Origin: Anaerolineaceae bacterium
GTDB taxonomy: Bacteria; Chloroflexota; Anaerolineae; Anaerolineales; Anaerolineaceae
Direction: 5' to 3'
Length of the DNA: 9,020 nucleotides
NCBI GenBank assembly: GCA_003448875.1
Contig: DLXG01000287.1
Coordinates: 1-9,020, forward strand
Shown: positions 1 to 6,457 of the stretch, piece after piece
Numbering within the stretch: position 1 is the stretch's first letter
Layout: every line of letters starts with the position of its first letter
Notes under the pieces: model-generated
Told to the model about the DNA's origin: nothing
The model's input: only the letters and a program-made list of their open reading frames with translations
Database searches by the model: none
Position numbers and translations under genes: made by a program

Positions 1-1170
1 CCATGCGCATTGCGGGTGAATCCGAAAACGCTCTTGCATTGAAAAAGTGAGCAGGTCTGTCTGACGAGTTGCCAGAGTGTTCCACAATAAAGCCATCAAC
101 AAAGGATTATAGGAAATTTGACATTCTTTGGGATGAATATAGCGTACCACTTCATCAGGATGAACGATTGCTTCCGACTTGAAGATTAAAGCCGGTGCTG
201 AAATCCGTGCAATAGCATTGAAGGCCTGAATGAGCATGTGGGCTTCTGGCAGGTTTTCACAGTTAGTCCCCATTTGTTTCCAGAGAAATGCAACTGCATC
301 CAGCCTCAACACCTCCACACCGGCATTGGCAAGGAAGAGCATTTCCTCCGCCATGCGGTTAAAAACCACTGGATTGGAGTAATTCAAATCCCACTGATTG
401 GAATGAAAAGTAGTCCAGACCCATTTACCCACATCAGAAAAATAGGTAAAGGCGCCGGGATGTTCTTCAGGAAAGATTTCCCGTAAGGTTCGCTCATACG
501 CATCCGGCATGGTACGGTCATCAAACATATAATAATATGCCTGATATTCTGGATCTCCAGCTCTGGCTTTCAGCGCCCATTCATGTTCGTTTGAAGTGTG
601 ATTAAACACAAAATCCAGAACAAGACTGATGCCCTCTTTGCGCAGCAATTGCGCTAAATTCGACAATTCCTGCATGGTGCCAAGCGCAGGATTAACCTCG
701 CGGTAACTGGAAATGGCATATCCGCCATCGTTTTCACCTTCCGGGCAGCGAAACAAAGGCATCAGATGCAAATAAGTTAATCCCAATTCCTTGAAGTACG
801 GAACTTTTTCCTGAATACCCTTCAAAGTTCCGGCAAATAAATCCACATAACAAACACCCCCTAACATTTGATTGGATTGGAACCACTCCGGCCGATTTTC
901 GCGTTCAGCGTCCAACTTTTTCAATTCAGGGCTTCGTTCAATCCAATAGGTAGCAAGCACGTTCAACAATTCTTCAATATGGAAAAAGAAATCATAATGC
1001 TTGCCATAAAGGTGATAAAGTATTCGAAAGAGATCTTCAAAATGCCGGTTAAGGCGTTCTTCAAAAATCTGCCATTCCTGCGGCTGGTTGATTATGAAAT
1101 CGGCAAACCGCGTCTTGAGACGCGGTTGCAGCCGATCCAGAGTTCGTTTTGCTTCTCTGGAAAGATCCAT
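1..1170 (-). CDS. Amylosucrase (GH13 subfamily 4), 3' end cut off by the window
   Basis: Predicted cytoplasmic glucansucrase: it splits sucrose, releases fructose, and transfers the glucosyl unit to a growing alpha-1,4-glucan. I translated the minus strand and read 390 residues. Against the Neisseria polysaccharea enzyme as I remember it, identity is high throughout. Residues 1-90 match the family's helical N-terminal domain. The catalytic barrel follows, with [11 protein letters not shown] near 105-115, [11 protein letters not shown] (D148), [12 protein letters not shown] (H191), VLRLDAVAF (R289 and nucleophile D291), and FKSEAIVHP (acid/base E333). The 42-residue nucleophile-to-acid spacing equals the reference (286/328). 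The third catalytic Asp (RSHDD in the reference) and the C-terminal domain, about 240 residues, lie outside. I chose ATG 1170 because AGAAAGGA sits 9 nt upstream; the in-frame ATG at 1179 would abut that site. It lies 20 nt after aglG, so it is probably the last visible gene of the sugar operon. A strict sucrose hydrolase of the same subfamily is the main alternative. Confidence 0.93.
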   Translation of the reverse strand, partial: MDLSREAKRTLDRLQPRLKTRFADFIINQPQEWQIFEERLNRHFEDLFRILYHLYGKHYDFFFHIEELLNVLATYWIERSPELKKLDAERENRPEWFQSNQMLGGVCYVDLFAGTLKGIQEKVPYFKELGLTYLHLMPLFRCPEGENDGGYAISSYREVNPALGTMQELSNLAQLLRKEGISLVLDFVFNHTSNEHEWALKARAGDPEYQAYYYMFDDRTMPDAYERTLREIFPEEHPGAFTYFSDVGKWVWTTFHSNQWDLNYSNPVVFNRMAEEMLFLANAGVEVLRLDAVAFLWKQMGTNCENLPEAHMLIQAFNAIARISAPALIFKSEAIVHPDEVVRYIHPKECQISYNPLLMALLWNTLATRQTDLLTFSMQERFRIHPQCAW

Positions 1171-1179
1171 GTATTTCAT

Positions 1180-1187
1180 TCCTTTCT
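1180..1187 (-). promoter_or_regulatory. Ribosome binding site of the amylosucrase gene
   Basis: AGAAAGGA on the minus strand lies 9 nt before ATG 1170. An in-frame ATG at 1179 directly follows the motif, which is too close for normal initiation, so the site selects the downstream start. Confidence 0.65.
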
Positions 1188-1190
1188 ATT

Positions 1191-2300
1191 TCATCCTTTG
1201 ACAGAACCTGCCATCAAGCCGCGCACGAAGTAGCGCTGCAAAGCAAAGAATACCGTCAACGGCAGGATCATGCTGACAAAAGCACCGGACGTGAGTAAAT
1301 GCCAGTCCTGGCCTTTCTCACCGACCATAGCCGCCAGCGCACTGGTGACAACCCGATTTTGGTCACCCAGGAAAACCAGCGCAACCAGATAGTCATTCCA
1401 CACCCACAAAAACTGGAAAATGGCAAAAGAAGCCAGCGCTGGTATGGATAAAGGCAGAATCAAGCGGGTGAAAATGGTGAAGTGTGACGCTCCATCAATG
1501 AAAGCCGATTCAAGGATATCGCGCGGAAGGGATCCAATATAGTTAAACAGAAGATAAACCGCCAGTGGCAAGCCAAATCCGGTATGCGCCAACCACATAG
1601 CCAGGTAGGTACCATTCAAATTTAATTGGGTGTAATCCCTCAAAATTGGCACAAGTGCAATTTGTAACGGTACCACCAGCAAGGCCACTACCAGCGTGAA
1701 CAGCACTTTTCTACCGGGAAAATTGAGCCAGGCAAAGCCATAGGCTGCAAATGCCGCAATCAAGATTGGAATAATTGTGGAAGGAACTGCAACGGCAATT
1801 GAATTCAGGAAAGCACCGCCAAGATTATTACCTTTGCGGGTAATTTCATTACCGGAAGCATCCCGAAAACGGATTTCTTTACCGCTTAAAGTATCACGGT
1901 AATTATCCAGAGTAAGGCGAGCCGAGAAGCCGACCCAGCGTTTCTCCTCAACCACCACTAGGCGGGAGCGTTTATTACCGATCCATGTGATTTTTCGTCC
2001 ATCCGGTGTGGTAACCCCTTGCCGAAGGGTTGCAAAATCCGCAGTAATTCCGGCAATCTCAAAAGGTTGATCCACATCTACTGATTCGGGCACACGTATT
2101 TCCTCAACCTTCACCCAGCCCCGATGAGGAAAGACCGTCCACCATCCGCTGCTGTAAATATCTTCACTGTTCCGGAAAGAAGTGATGAACACACCAATCG
2201 TAGGAATTAACCAAATGAGACAGATCAAGATCAGCACGCCGTTTACGAAAAGGCTGCCCAGCCGCTTTTGGCCTTTTTGACTCGATTTTACGCCGCTCAT
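1191..2300 (-). CDS. aglG: ABC sugar transporter permease, AglG/MalG type
   Basis: Inner-membrane permease of a carbohydrate ABC importer (CUT1 family), partner of the AglF-type permease just upstream. The protein has 369 residues. One membrane segment at about 18-42 is followed by a long extracytoplasmic stretch of roughly 115 residues (about 43-158). A five-helix core begins near residue 160 (FLNSIAVAVPS). The cytoplasmic EAA loop that contacts the ATPase is at about 264-283 (ESAFIDGASHF...LPLSIP). Typical MalG proteins are near 280-300 residues. The extra length between the first and second helices is what I recall for AglG proteins of rhizobial alpha-glucoside transporters. Start ATG 2300 overlaps the stop of aglF by one base (TGATG), with AAAGGAGG inside the end of aglF, so translation is coupled. 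The sugar is inferred from the neighbouring amylosucrase. Confidence 0.9.
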   Translation of the reverse strand: MSGVKSSQKGQKRLGSLFVNGVLILICLIWLIPTIGVFITSFRNSEDIYSSGWWTVFPHRGWVKVEEIRVPESVDVDQPFEIAGITADFATLRQGVTTPDGRKITWIGNKRSRLVVVEEKRWVGFSARLTLDNYRDTLSGKEIRFRDASGNEITRKGNNLGGAFLNSIAVAVPSTIIPILIAAFAAYGFAWLNFPGRKVLFTLVVALLVVPLQIALVPILRDYTQLNLNGTYLAMWLAHTGFGLPLAVYLLFNYIGSLPRDILESAFIDGASHFTIFTRLILPLSIPALASFAIFQFLWVWNDYLVALVFLGDQNRVVTSALAAMVGEKGQDWHLLTSGAFVSMILPLTVFFALQRYFVRGLMAGSVKG

Positions 2301-3418
2301 CAGAAAGCCCTCCTTTCGCGGAACTGGCGGAGATTGTAGATCATCACCGGGATAACTGCAATCAACAACACAATAGCAATCGCTGAGGCTCTGCCAGAGT
2401 GGTTATAGGTAAATTGCTGCAGGTAAAACTCATTGGCAATTACATTTGTGCCGTAATTGCCCCCCGTCATAACTCGCACAATATCAAACAGTTTCAAACT
2501 AAAAATAACAATGGTAGTTGTGACCGTTAAGAGGGTGCTTTGAATAGTAGGAACCATGATCTGGAAGAAGACTTGAAATTCATTAGCACCATCTACTCGA
2601 GCTGCCTCCAAAAGTTCAGATGGAATGCCCTTGATCGCCGAGGATAAGATCACCATTGCATAACCGGTTTGCAGCCAAATCATAATCACGATGAGAAATA
2701 GATTATTTATCGGAGGCAGCAATAACCATGGTTGAGATTTTCCTCCCAGAGCAATGACAATAGCATTCAACAAACCAATTTCCTGAATGCCGACCCCTTC
2801 TCCCCGGTATGCGTAAACAAACTTCCAAATCACACCGGCGCCCACAAAAGAAATTGCCATTGGCATAAATATGATGGCTTTGTAAACCTTTTCCAATGGT
2901 GTTCGATCGGCAAGTACGGCGATCAACAACCCCAACCCAACACTGAAGCCGGTGCCCAAAATCATCCATAATAAATTATTACGGAAGGCTTCCAGCATGA
3001 CCCGGTCGGTAAAGGCAAAAATATAGTTCTGGATGCCGACAAAGTTCCTTCCCAACCCATCCTGAAAACTTAGCACAAGCGTACGAATGGTCGGCAAGAA
3101 TAGATACCAGAATAAAATTGCGACAGCCGGCCCAATAAATATAAACGGTTGCAGCCGGCGTACCCACTCACCCGATAGTTTTTCTACCAACCAGTTGGAA
3201 ACCCCATACAGGAGCGCTACCCCGCCAACTCCCCACACAATTGCAACCAAAACAATAATCAATTGGGGAGCATTACTATCCCTCAGGAAAATAAAACCAC
3301 GCCATAGAACCAGAAAGGTGACAAAGGGAACAAACAATGAAACCAGTATTCTCCCCACGCCGGTTGTTAACCAATTGACTAACTGGTTAAGGGCATTAAC
3401 TCTTGGCTGGCTTTGCAT
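2300..3418 (-). CDS. aglF: ABC sugar transporter permease, AglF/MalF type
   Basis: Inner-membrane permease of the CUT1 sugar importer, 372 residues. I see about eight hydrophobic segments, roughly at 20-42, 50-74, 87-109, 150-175, 186-205, 240-265, 290-315 and 347-365, matching the MalF/AglF plan. The EAA coupling loop is at about 271-290 (EAARVDGANEF...MVPTIQS). An upstream in-frame start at 3451 would add 11 residues (MGIIFWRKERK), but a good Shine-Dalgarno lies 6 nt before ATG 3418, inside that extension, so I use 3418. The stop codon shares one base with the aglG start, so the two permeases are probably made in equal amounts. The 144-nt gap from aglE carries a strong hairpin. Sucrose or another alpha-glucoside as substrate is inferred from context. 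Confidence 0.9.
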   Translation of the reverse strand: MQSQPRVNALNQLVNWLTTGVGRILVSLFVPFVTFLVLWRGFIFLRDSNAPQLIIVLVAIVWGVGGVALLYGVSNWLVEKLSGEWVRRLQPFIFIGPAVAILFWYLFLPTIRTLVLSFQDGLGRNFVGIQNYIFAFTDRVMLEAFRNNLLWMILGTGFSVGLGLLIAVLADRTPLEKVYKAIIFMPMAISFVGAGVIWKFVYAYRGEGVGIQEIGLLNAIVIALGGKSQPWLLLPPINNLFLIVIMIWLQTGYAMVILSSAIKGIPSELLEAARVDGANEFQVFFQIMVPTIQSTLLTVTTTIVIFSLKLFDIVRVMTGGNYGTNVIANEFYLQQFTYNHSGRASAIAIVLLIAVIPVMIYNLRQFRERRAF

Positions 3419-3424
3419 TTTGCG

Positions 3425-3431
3425 CTCCTTT
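3425..3431 (-). promoter_or_regulatory. Ribosome binding site of aglF
   Basis: AAAGGAG on the minus strand lies 6 nt before ATG 3418. It is the reason for preferring that start to the in-frame upstream ATG at 3451. Confidence 0.75.
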
Positions 3432-3478
3432 CTCCAAAAAATGATTCCCAAACACCATTATATATTTTCTTGGGACGA

Positions 3479-3517
3479 GAGGGGCAGGTTATCCCCTATC
3501 AGCATCACCTGCCCCTC
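3479..3517 (-). promoter_or_regulatory. Intercistronic hairpin between aglE and aglF
   Basis: A perfect 11-bp inverted repeat (GAGGGGCAGGT at 3479-3489 and ACCTGCCCCTC at 3507-3517) encloses a 17-nt loop. It begins about 45 nt after the aglE stop. Read in the direction of transcription, the stem is followed by TCGTCCCAAGAAAATA with no T-tract, so it is not a standard rho-independent terminator. Between a binding-protein gene and its permease genes, such hairpins commonly protect the upstream mRNA from 3' decay or terminate weakly, giving binding protein in excess over membrane subunits. The structure is seen; that role is inferred. Confidence 0.7.
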
Positions 3518-3562
3518 CAACTCACACAGACTTTTTGCCCTCCTCAGAATTGACTGAAGGGG

Positions 3563-4909
3563 TTATTTCGGCCAGGAAGCGTCAATGTCCTTCAGCGCTG
3601 TGTCCAGATCAATCGCACCAGACACGTAGGAGGTCATGCTCTTCCAGAAGGAACCAGCACCAACCGCGCCGGGCATCAGGTCTGAGCCATCGAACCGCAC
3701 GGAGGTCGCGTTCAGGATGATTTCAGCAACGCCGCGGTCCACTTCATTCGAATACCAGTCAAGGCTGGAATCGAGGTGTGGTGAAATGGCTCCACCCGCA
3801 CGCACCCAACCCTCAACTGAAGCACCGGTGGTGAAGTATTCCATGACTGCCCGCACTTCGGGGCGATCATTGAACATGGCATAGATGTCGCCAGCCACCA
3901 GAACGGGTTTCCCATAAGCCGGATCAATCGGCGGGAAGTAGAAGAAGTCATAATCCACACCGGCGGTCAAGCCTTCGGGGAAGAAGGTAGTGATGAAGTT
4001 ACCCTGTTTGTGCAGCCAGCACTTGGGCGGGTTGTCAAACATCGGTTTCGGGGCATCACCGAAGAAGGTAGTGGCAATAGCCTGTCGTCCGCCATACACA
4101 TAACCATCGGTGAACCAGATTTCCGTGACTTTTTCAATCGCGCGGCGCACTTCGGGTGAATCGAACTTCAGTTCACCTTTCACCCACTTGTCATAATTTT
4201 CAAGCGAAGTGGTGCGCAACATGGTTTCTTCAATCCAGTCGGTCATTGGCCAGCCGGTAGCAGCGCCCGATTCGATACCCACGCACCACGGCGCATCGCC
4301 GTCATTTTTGATTTCTTCGCTCAGAGCCAGCAGTTCATCCCAGGTGGTTGGGATCTTATAGCCAGCCTCATCAAAGGCTTTCTTGGGATACCATACCAGC
4401 GATTTGCCGTTGACACGGCCCCACACCCCTGCCATGATCTTGCCATTGGGGCTGTCCATCATGGCCATATCCAGCCAGGATTGGTTGTAGTTTTTCTTCA
4501 ATTTTTCCATGTCCAGGAATGTGCTCACATCAATGGCTTTGCCTTTGGCGGCAAAGGTTGCGAGCAAACCCGGCTGGGGGAAGTCCACGATATCGGGGGG
4601 ATTACCGCCGTCAATACGAATGGAAATGGAGGCTTCAAATTCTTTTGAGCCTTCGTATTGAATGTCAATGCCGGTTTGATCCTCAAAATTTTTGATGGAT
4701 TGTTCAAACTTGACGGCATCATTATCGGTGAACGGACCGGCCATGGTCACAACCGTACCCTTGAATTCACCAGCAAATGCGCGGTCAAGGTAGGAACCAC
4801 CAGCAGCGGCAGGCGGTTGTGTAGGCGCAGCGGTCGGTTGAGCACAGGCAGCCAGCACCAGCGCTGCAACCATCAAAATTGCCAGAACTTGCCAGAAACG
4901 GTTTTTCAT
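3563..4909 (-). CDS. aglE: Alpha-glucoside/sucrose ABC transporter solute-binding lipoprotein, AglE type
   Basis: Extracytoplasmic sugar-binding protein, anchored to the membrane by lipid, that delivers substrate to the AglF/AglG permeases. It has 448 residues. The N-terminus has Lys/Arg, then a hydrophobic core, then a lipobox LAAC at 19-22 with acylated C22. An Ala/Pro/Thr/Gln linker follows to about residue 38, then a family 1 solute-binding fold. Recognisable segments include DGGNPPDIVDFPQPG, KSLVWYPKKAF and PTTWDELLAL. The stretch from GGNPPDIVDFPQPG onward fits the AglE group better than plain MalE as I remember them. I chose ATG 4909 because GGAGGAG lies immediately upstream and this gives a normal lipoprotein signal; an in-frame ATG at 4948 would add 13 residues before it and has no binding site. 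As first transporter gene, with a hairpin after it, it is probably the most abundant product. Sucrose as ligand is inferred from the amylosucrase. Confidence 0.9.
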   Translation of the reverse strand: MKNRFWQVLAILMVAALVLAACAQPTAAPTQPPAAAGGSYLDRAFAGEFKGTVVTMAGPFTDNDAVKFEQSIKNFEDQTGIDIQYEGSKEFEASISIRIDGGNPPDIVDFPQPGLLATFAAKGKAIDVSTFLDMEKLKKNYNQSWLDMAMMDSPNGKIMAGVWGRVNGKSLVWYPKKAFDEAGYKIPTTWDELLALSEEIKNDGDAPWCVGIESGAATGWPMTDWIEETMLRTTSLENYDKWVKGELKFDSPEVRRAIEKVTEIWFTDGYVYGGRQAIATTFFGDAPKPMFDNPPKCWLHKQGNFITTFFPEGLTAGVDYDFFYFPPIDPAYGKPVLVAGDIYAMFNDRPEVRAVMEYFTTGASVEGWVRAGGAISPHLDSSLDWYSNEVDRGVAEIILNATSVRFDGSDLMPGAVGAGSFWKSMTSYVSGAIDLDTALKDIDASWPK

Positions 4910-4912
4910 TTT

Positions 4913-4919
4913 CTCCTCC
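4913..4919 (-). promoter_or_regulatory. Ribosome binding site of aglE
   Basis: GGAGGAG on the minus strand lies 3 nt (5 nt from its GGAGG core) before ATG 4909. It decides the start in favour of the lipoprotein signal peptide rather than the upstream ATG at 4948. Confidence 0.75.
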
Positions 4920-4958
4920 AAAAACTCAAAATTTGGACAGAACAACATGCCTTTTTGG

Positions 4959-5010
4959 CTATCGTCTTAATCTTTTTTTTCGATTACCTTCCGAATTCAT
5001 CACCTCCTTT
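4959..5010 (-). promoter_or_regulatory. aglE leader with extended anti-SD complement and 13-codon mini-ORF
   Basis: In the 123-nt gap between the lacI-type gene and aglE, the minus strand carries AAAGGAGGTGAT (4999-5010). This is a 12-nt perfect complement to the usual 3' end of bacterial 16S rRNA. It runs into ATG 5000, which opens a 13-codon frame (MNSEGNRKKRLRR, stop TAG at 4959-4961) with a run of eight A and mostly basic residues. Only 2 nt separate GGAGG from that ATG, so efficient initiation there is doubtful. It may be a leader peptide, a ribosome standby site, or chance. The motif is seen; any role is inference. Confidence 0.35.
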
Positions 5011-5032
5011 CAAATAGAATCTCATTCTGAAA

Positions 5033-6040
5033 CTAAGTTGTCCCACGTTCAATCAAAGACAACGGTAAACGAATGTGCTGAATCGGGCGGGTTGAGTCGA
5101 GCATGCGCGAAAAGAGCAGCTCTGCAGCAACCCGTCCGGATTCATCAAGCGGTTGACGAACGGTGGAAAGTTCCATGTAATCGGCAATGTCCAGATCATC
5201 AAAACCCAAAATGGCCACATCTTCAGGAATACGTAACCCAAGTTGTCTGGCAGCTTTGATCACCCCAATCGCTTGCAGGTCGGTTGCTGAAAATATTGCG
5301 AGCGGCATTTTGGCAGTTTTCAGCCTCTCCAGAGCTACATAACGGGTTGCATCCACATGATAGGGTGTTTCCCAGATATGGGATTCCGAAAAATCAATAT
5401 TTGATTCGGATAGAACCCGTTGAAAACCTTTCAAGCGCGAACTGATGGGGTTGATTCCATATTTTGGGAAATTGGTCTCTCCAACAAAGGCAAAGTTGGA
5501 ATAGCCTTTTCCTAAAAGATAGCGGGCTGCCATTTTGCCGCCCTCTTCATCGTCAATTTCTACACTGCTGAATACATTTAAGGGGTATTCAATAAGAACT
5601 GTCTCGAGTTTGTGTTGAATGATCCGCTCGGCTGTTTTTTCATCCACGCGCACTGAAATAAGAATCAATCCATCCAGATTATGGGTTAATGGAATGGTAT
5701 CCAGATAATGCTGCAAGCGTTCCAGTGTGTCAACGGTGAAAATTACCAATTCATAATTTGATTCGGTCAGGACAGATGCCACGCCTCTTAACCTCTGGAC
5801 AAAGGACGGCGCCGTAAAAAAGGGAGTAATAACCCCCACTCTGCCTGAAGAACGCAAAGCCCTCGCTCTGGCCTCTGCTTTCGGGACAAACCCCAATTCA
5901 TCAATAGTCGCCAGCACATGCAAGCGGGTCGATTCATTAACTCTTTCGGGGTTGTTCAAAACCCGCGAAACGGTAGAAATACTCACACCAGCCGTACGGG
6001 CAACATCATAAATCGTTGGCGGACTTTTGCGAGAAAGCAT
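5033..6040 (-). CDS. LacI-family transcriptional regulator of the sugar operon
   Basis: Sugar-responsive repressor of the LacI/GalR family, 335 residues from ATG 6040. The helix-turn-helix is at 10-29 (TIYDVARTAGVSISTVSRVL), followed by the hinge (VPKAEARARALRS, 52-64) and a periplasmic-binding-protein-like effector domain from about residue 67 to the end. Late-domain landmarks ILGFDDLDIA and TVRQPLDESG are typical of the family. A TTG at 6049 would add three residues; neither start has a clear Shine-Dalgarno, so the start is uncertain. A strong promoter and two operator-like palindromes lie immediately upstream, so autoregulation is likely. With no terminator before aglE, this regulator is probably first gene of the whole sugar operon. 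By analogy to rhizobial AglR, the effector would be the transported alpha-glucoside or a product of it; this is inference. Confidence 0.92.
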   Translation of the reverse strand: MLSRKSPPTIYDVARTAGVSISTVSRVLNNPERVNESTRLHVLATIDELGFVPKAEARARALRSSGRVGVITPFFTAPSFVQRLRGVASVLTESNYELVIFTVDTLERLQHYLDTIPLTHNLDGLILISVRVDEKTAERIIQHKLETVLIEYPLNVFSSVEIDDEEGGKMAARYLLGKGYSNFAFVGETNFPKYGINPISSRLKGFQRVLSESNIDFSESHIWETPYHVDATRYVALERLKTAKMPLAIFSATDLQAIGVIKAARQLGLRIPEDVAILGFDDLDIADYMELSTVRQPLDESGRVAAELLFSRMLDSTRPIQHIRLPLSLIERGTT

Positions 6041-6068
6041 TTCAAGCAAGACAATTATGGGAAATAGT

Positions 6069-6082
6069 GGAAAGTACTTTTA
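6069..6082 (-). promoter_or_regulatory. Operator-like palindrome 2 (downstream)
   Basis: GGAAAGTACTTTTA as written on the plus strand contains the perfect palindrome AAAGTACTTT (6071-6080). It directly abuts the other palindrome and agrees with it at 11 of 14 positions. It lies about 28 bp before the lacI-type start codon, within the expected 5' leader. It is probably a second binding site for the adjacent LacI-type repressor. Confidence 0.65.
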
Positions 6083-6096
6083 TGAAAGCACTTTCA
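6083..6096 (-). promoter_or_regulatory. Operator-like palindrome 1 (over the start of transcription)
   Basis: TGAAAGCACTTTCA has perfect six-base arms (TGAAAG/CTTTCA) around a central CA. Size and symmetry match LacI/GalR-family operators and resemble catabolite-responsive elements of CcpA. It touches the last base of the -10 box and covers the probable transcription start, so a bound repressor would block the promoter. The adjacent LacI-type gene is the obvious regulator; a global CcpA-like protein is the alternative. Confidence 0.75.
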
Positions 6097-6125
6097 GTAT
6101 AGCAAAAAACAAAGCCCCTTGTCAA
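6096..6125 (-). promoter_or_regulatory. Sigma-70-type promoter of the sugar operon
   Basis: On the minus strand a perfect -35 box TTGACA (6120-6125) is separated by 18 bp from a near-consensus -10 box TATACT (6096-6101). Transcription should start near 6088-6091, some 50 nt before the lacI-type start codon. The -35 box lies within the feo terminator hairpin and the spacer contains its T-tract. Confidence 0.8.
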
Positions 6126-6134
6126 TACAAGGGG
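6102..6134 (-). terminator. Rho-independent terminator of the feo operon
   Basis: On the minus strand CCCCTTG, a six-base loop and CAAGGGG form a perfect 7-bp stem (6115-6134). It is followed at once by CTTTGTTTTTTGC, a T-rich tract. It sits 26 nt after the feoA stop codon and so should end the iron operon. The same bases carry the promoter of the next operon. Confidence 0.8.
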
Positions 6135-6160
6135 AGAATTTTTAAGATTTCTTAAGTATT

Positions 6161-6445
6161 CTATTCCTGCATTGGTTCAACCAGAATTCCCTCGGCAACA
6201 CTTTTTTCAAATGCCAATTCCATCTGCTCCACCTGAATGATCGTAACCGGCGATTGGGTGATTACTCGAACACACCGCCCTGGCAACAAACCATAGGCTT
6301 GCAGGTGACCGCGATATGGCGGATGCAGCCTCTCCATTTCACGTATTTTTACTTCCTGCCCAGGCGCTACCTGACATAAAGCCAGACATTGATCATTCGT
6401 TTCATATCCGCGTGCGCAGCGTTGCTTTCTCCTACGATGAAACAC
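6161..6445 (-). CDS. feoA: FeoA, ferrous iron transport accessory protein
   Basis: Small cytoplasmic SH3-like protein that assists FeoB in ferrous iron uptake. It has 94 residues, slightly longer than the common 75-90. After a basic N-terminus (MFHRRRKQR) come family landmarks: APGQEVKI (about 27-34), the conserved turn GLLPGRCVRV (about 52-61), PVTIIQVEQ and a final strand AEGILVEP. The start is GTG 6445, chosen because AGGGAGG lies 5 nt upstream and no ATG is better placed. That binding site overlaps the stop codon of the cysteine-rich gene 10 nt upstream, which implies translational coupling. It is the last gene of the iron operon, followed by a terminator. In many bacteria feoA precedes feoB; here it follows. 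Confidence 0.92.
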   Translation of the reverse strand: MFHRRRKQRCARGYETNDQCLALCQVAPGQEVKIREMERLHPPYRGHLQAYGLLPGRCVRVITQSPVTIIQVEQMELAFEKSVAEGILVEPMQE

Positions 6446-6450
6446 GGTTG

Positions 6451-6457
6451 CCTCCCT
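6451..6457 (-). promoter_or_regulatory. Ribosome binding site of feoA
   Basis: AGGGAGG on the minus strand lies 5 nt before GTG 6445 and overlaps the TAG stop (6456-6458) of the upstream small gene. It supports the GTG start. Confidence 0.75.

Noticed and set aside
1..1170. Sucrose phosphorylase, trehalose synthase or alpha-glucosidase as the identity of the GH13 enzyme
   Set aside because: The helical N-terminal domain, [11 protein letters not shown], the CPEGxxDGGYA segment and the spacing of D291 and E333 follow amylosucrase (GH13_4) closely and not those other GH13 groups.
238..1233. Plus-strand ORFs of 82 and 121 codons (238-486 and 868-1233)
   Set aside because: They lie opposite the amylosucrase reading frame, whose translation matches a known family without interruption. 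Their own translations show no domain and no convincing binding site.
3479..3517. Hairpin as a rho-independent terminator after aglE
   Set aside because: In the direction of transcription the stem is followed by TCGTCCCAAGAAAATA with no T-tract, so full termination is not supported. Kept as a regulatory hairpin instead.
2703..3720. Several 60-156 codon ORFs on both strands over aglF and the aglE 3' end
   Set aside because: They are frame shadows of the permease and binding-protein genes. The plus-strand frame 3087-3557 crosses an intergenic hairpin and two gene ends with no recognisable content.
4910..4948. N-terminal extension of the binding protein to ATG 4948
   Set aside because: It would place 13 residues, including acidic ones, before the lipoprotein signal and has no ribosome binding site; ATG 4909 has GGAGGAG in front.
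5016..5028. Small inverted repeat AGAAT-CTC-ATTCT after the lacI-type stop as a terminator
   Set aside because: Only 5 bp with low G+C and no T-tract, so it would not end transcription. This supports read-through from the regulator into aglE.
6142..6155. Palindrome TTAAGA-TT-TCTTAA just after feoA as an operator
   Set aside because: A perfect but entirely A/T-rich short repeat in an A/T-rich intergenic stretch, not shared with the two operators and not positioned on the promoter. Chance is a sufficient explanation.
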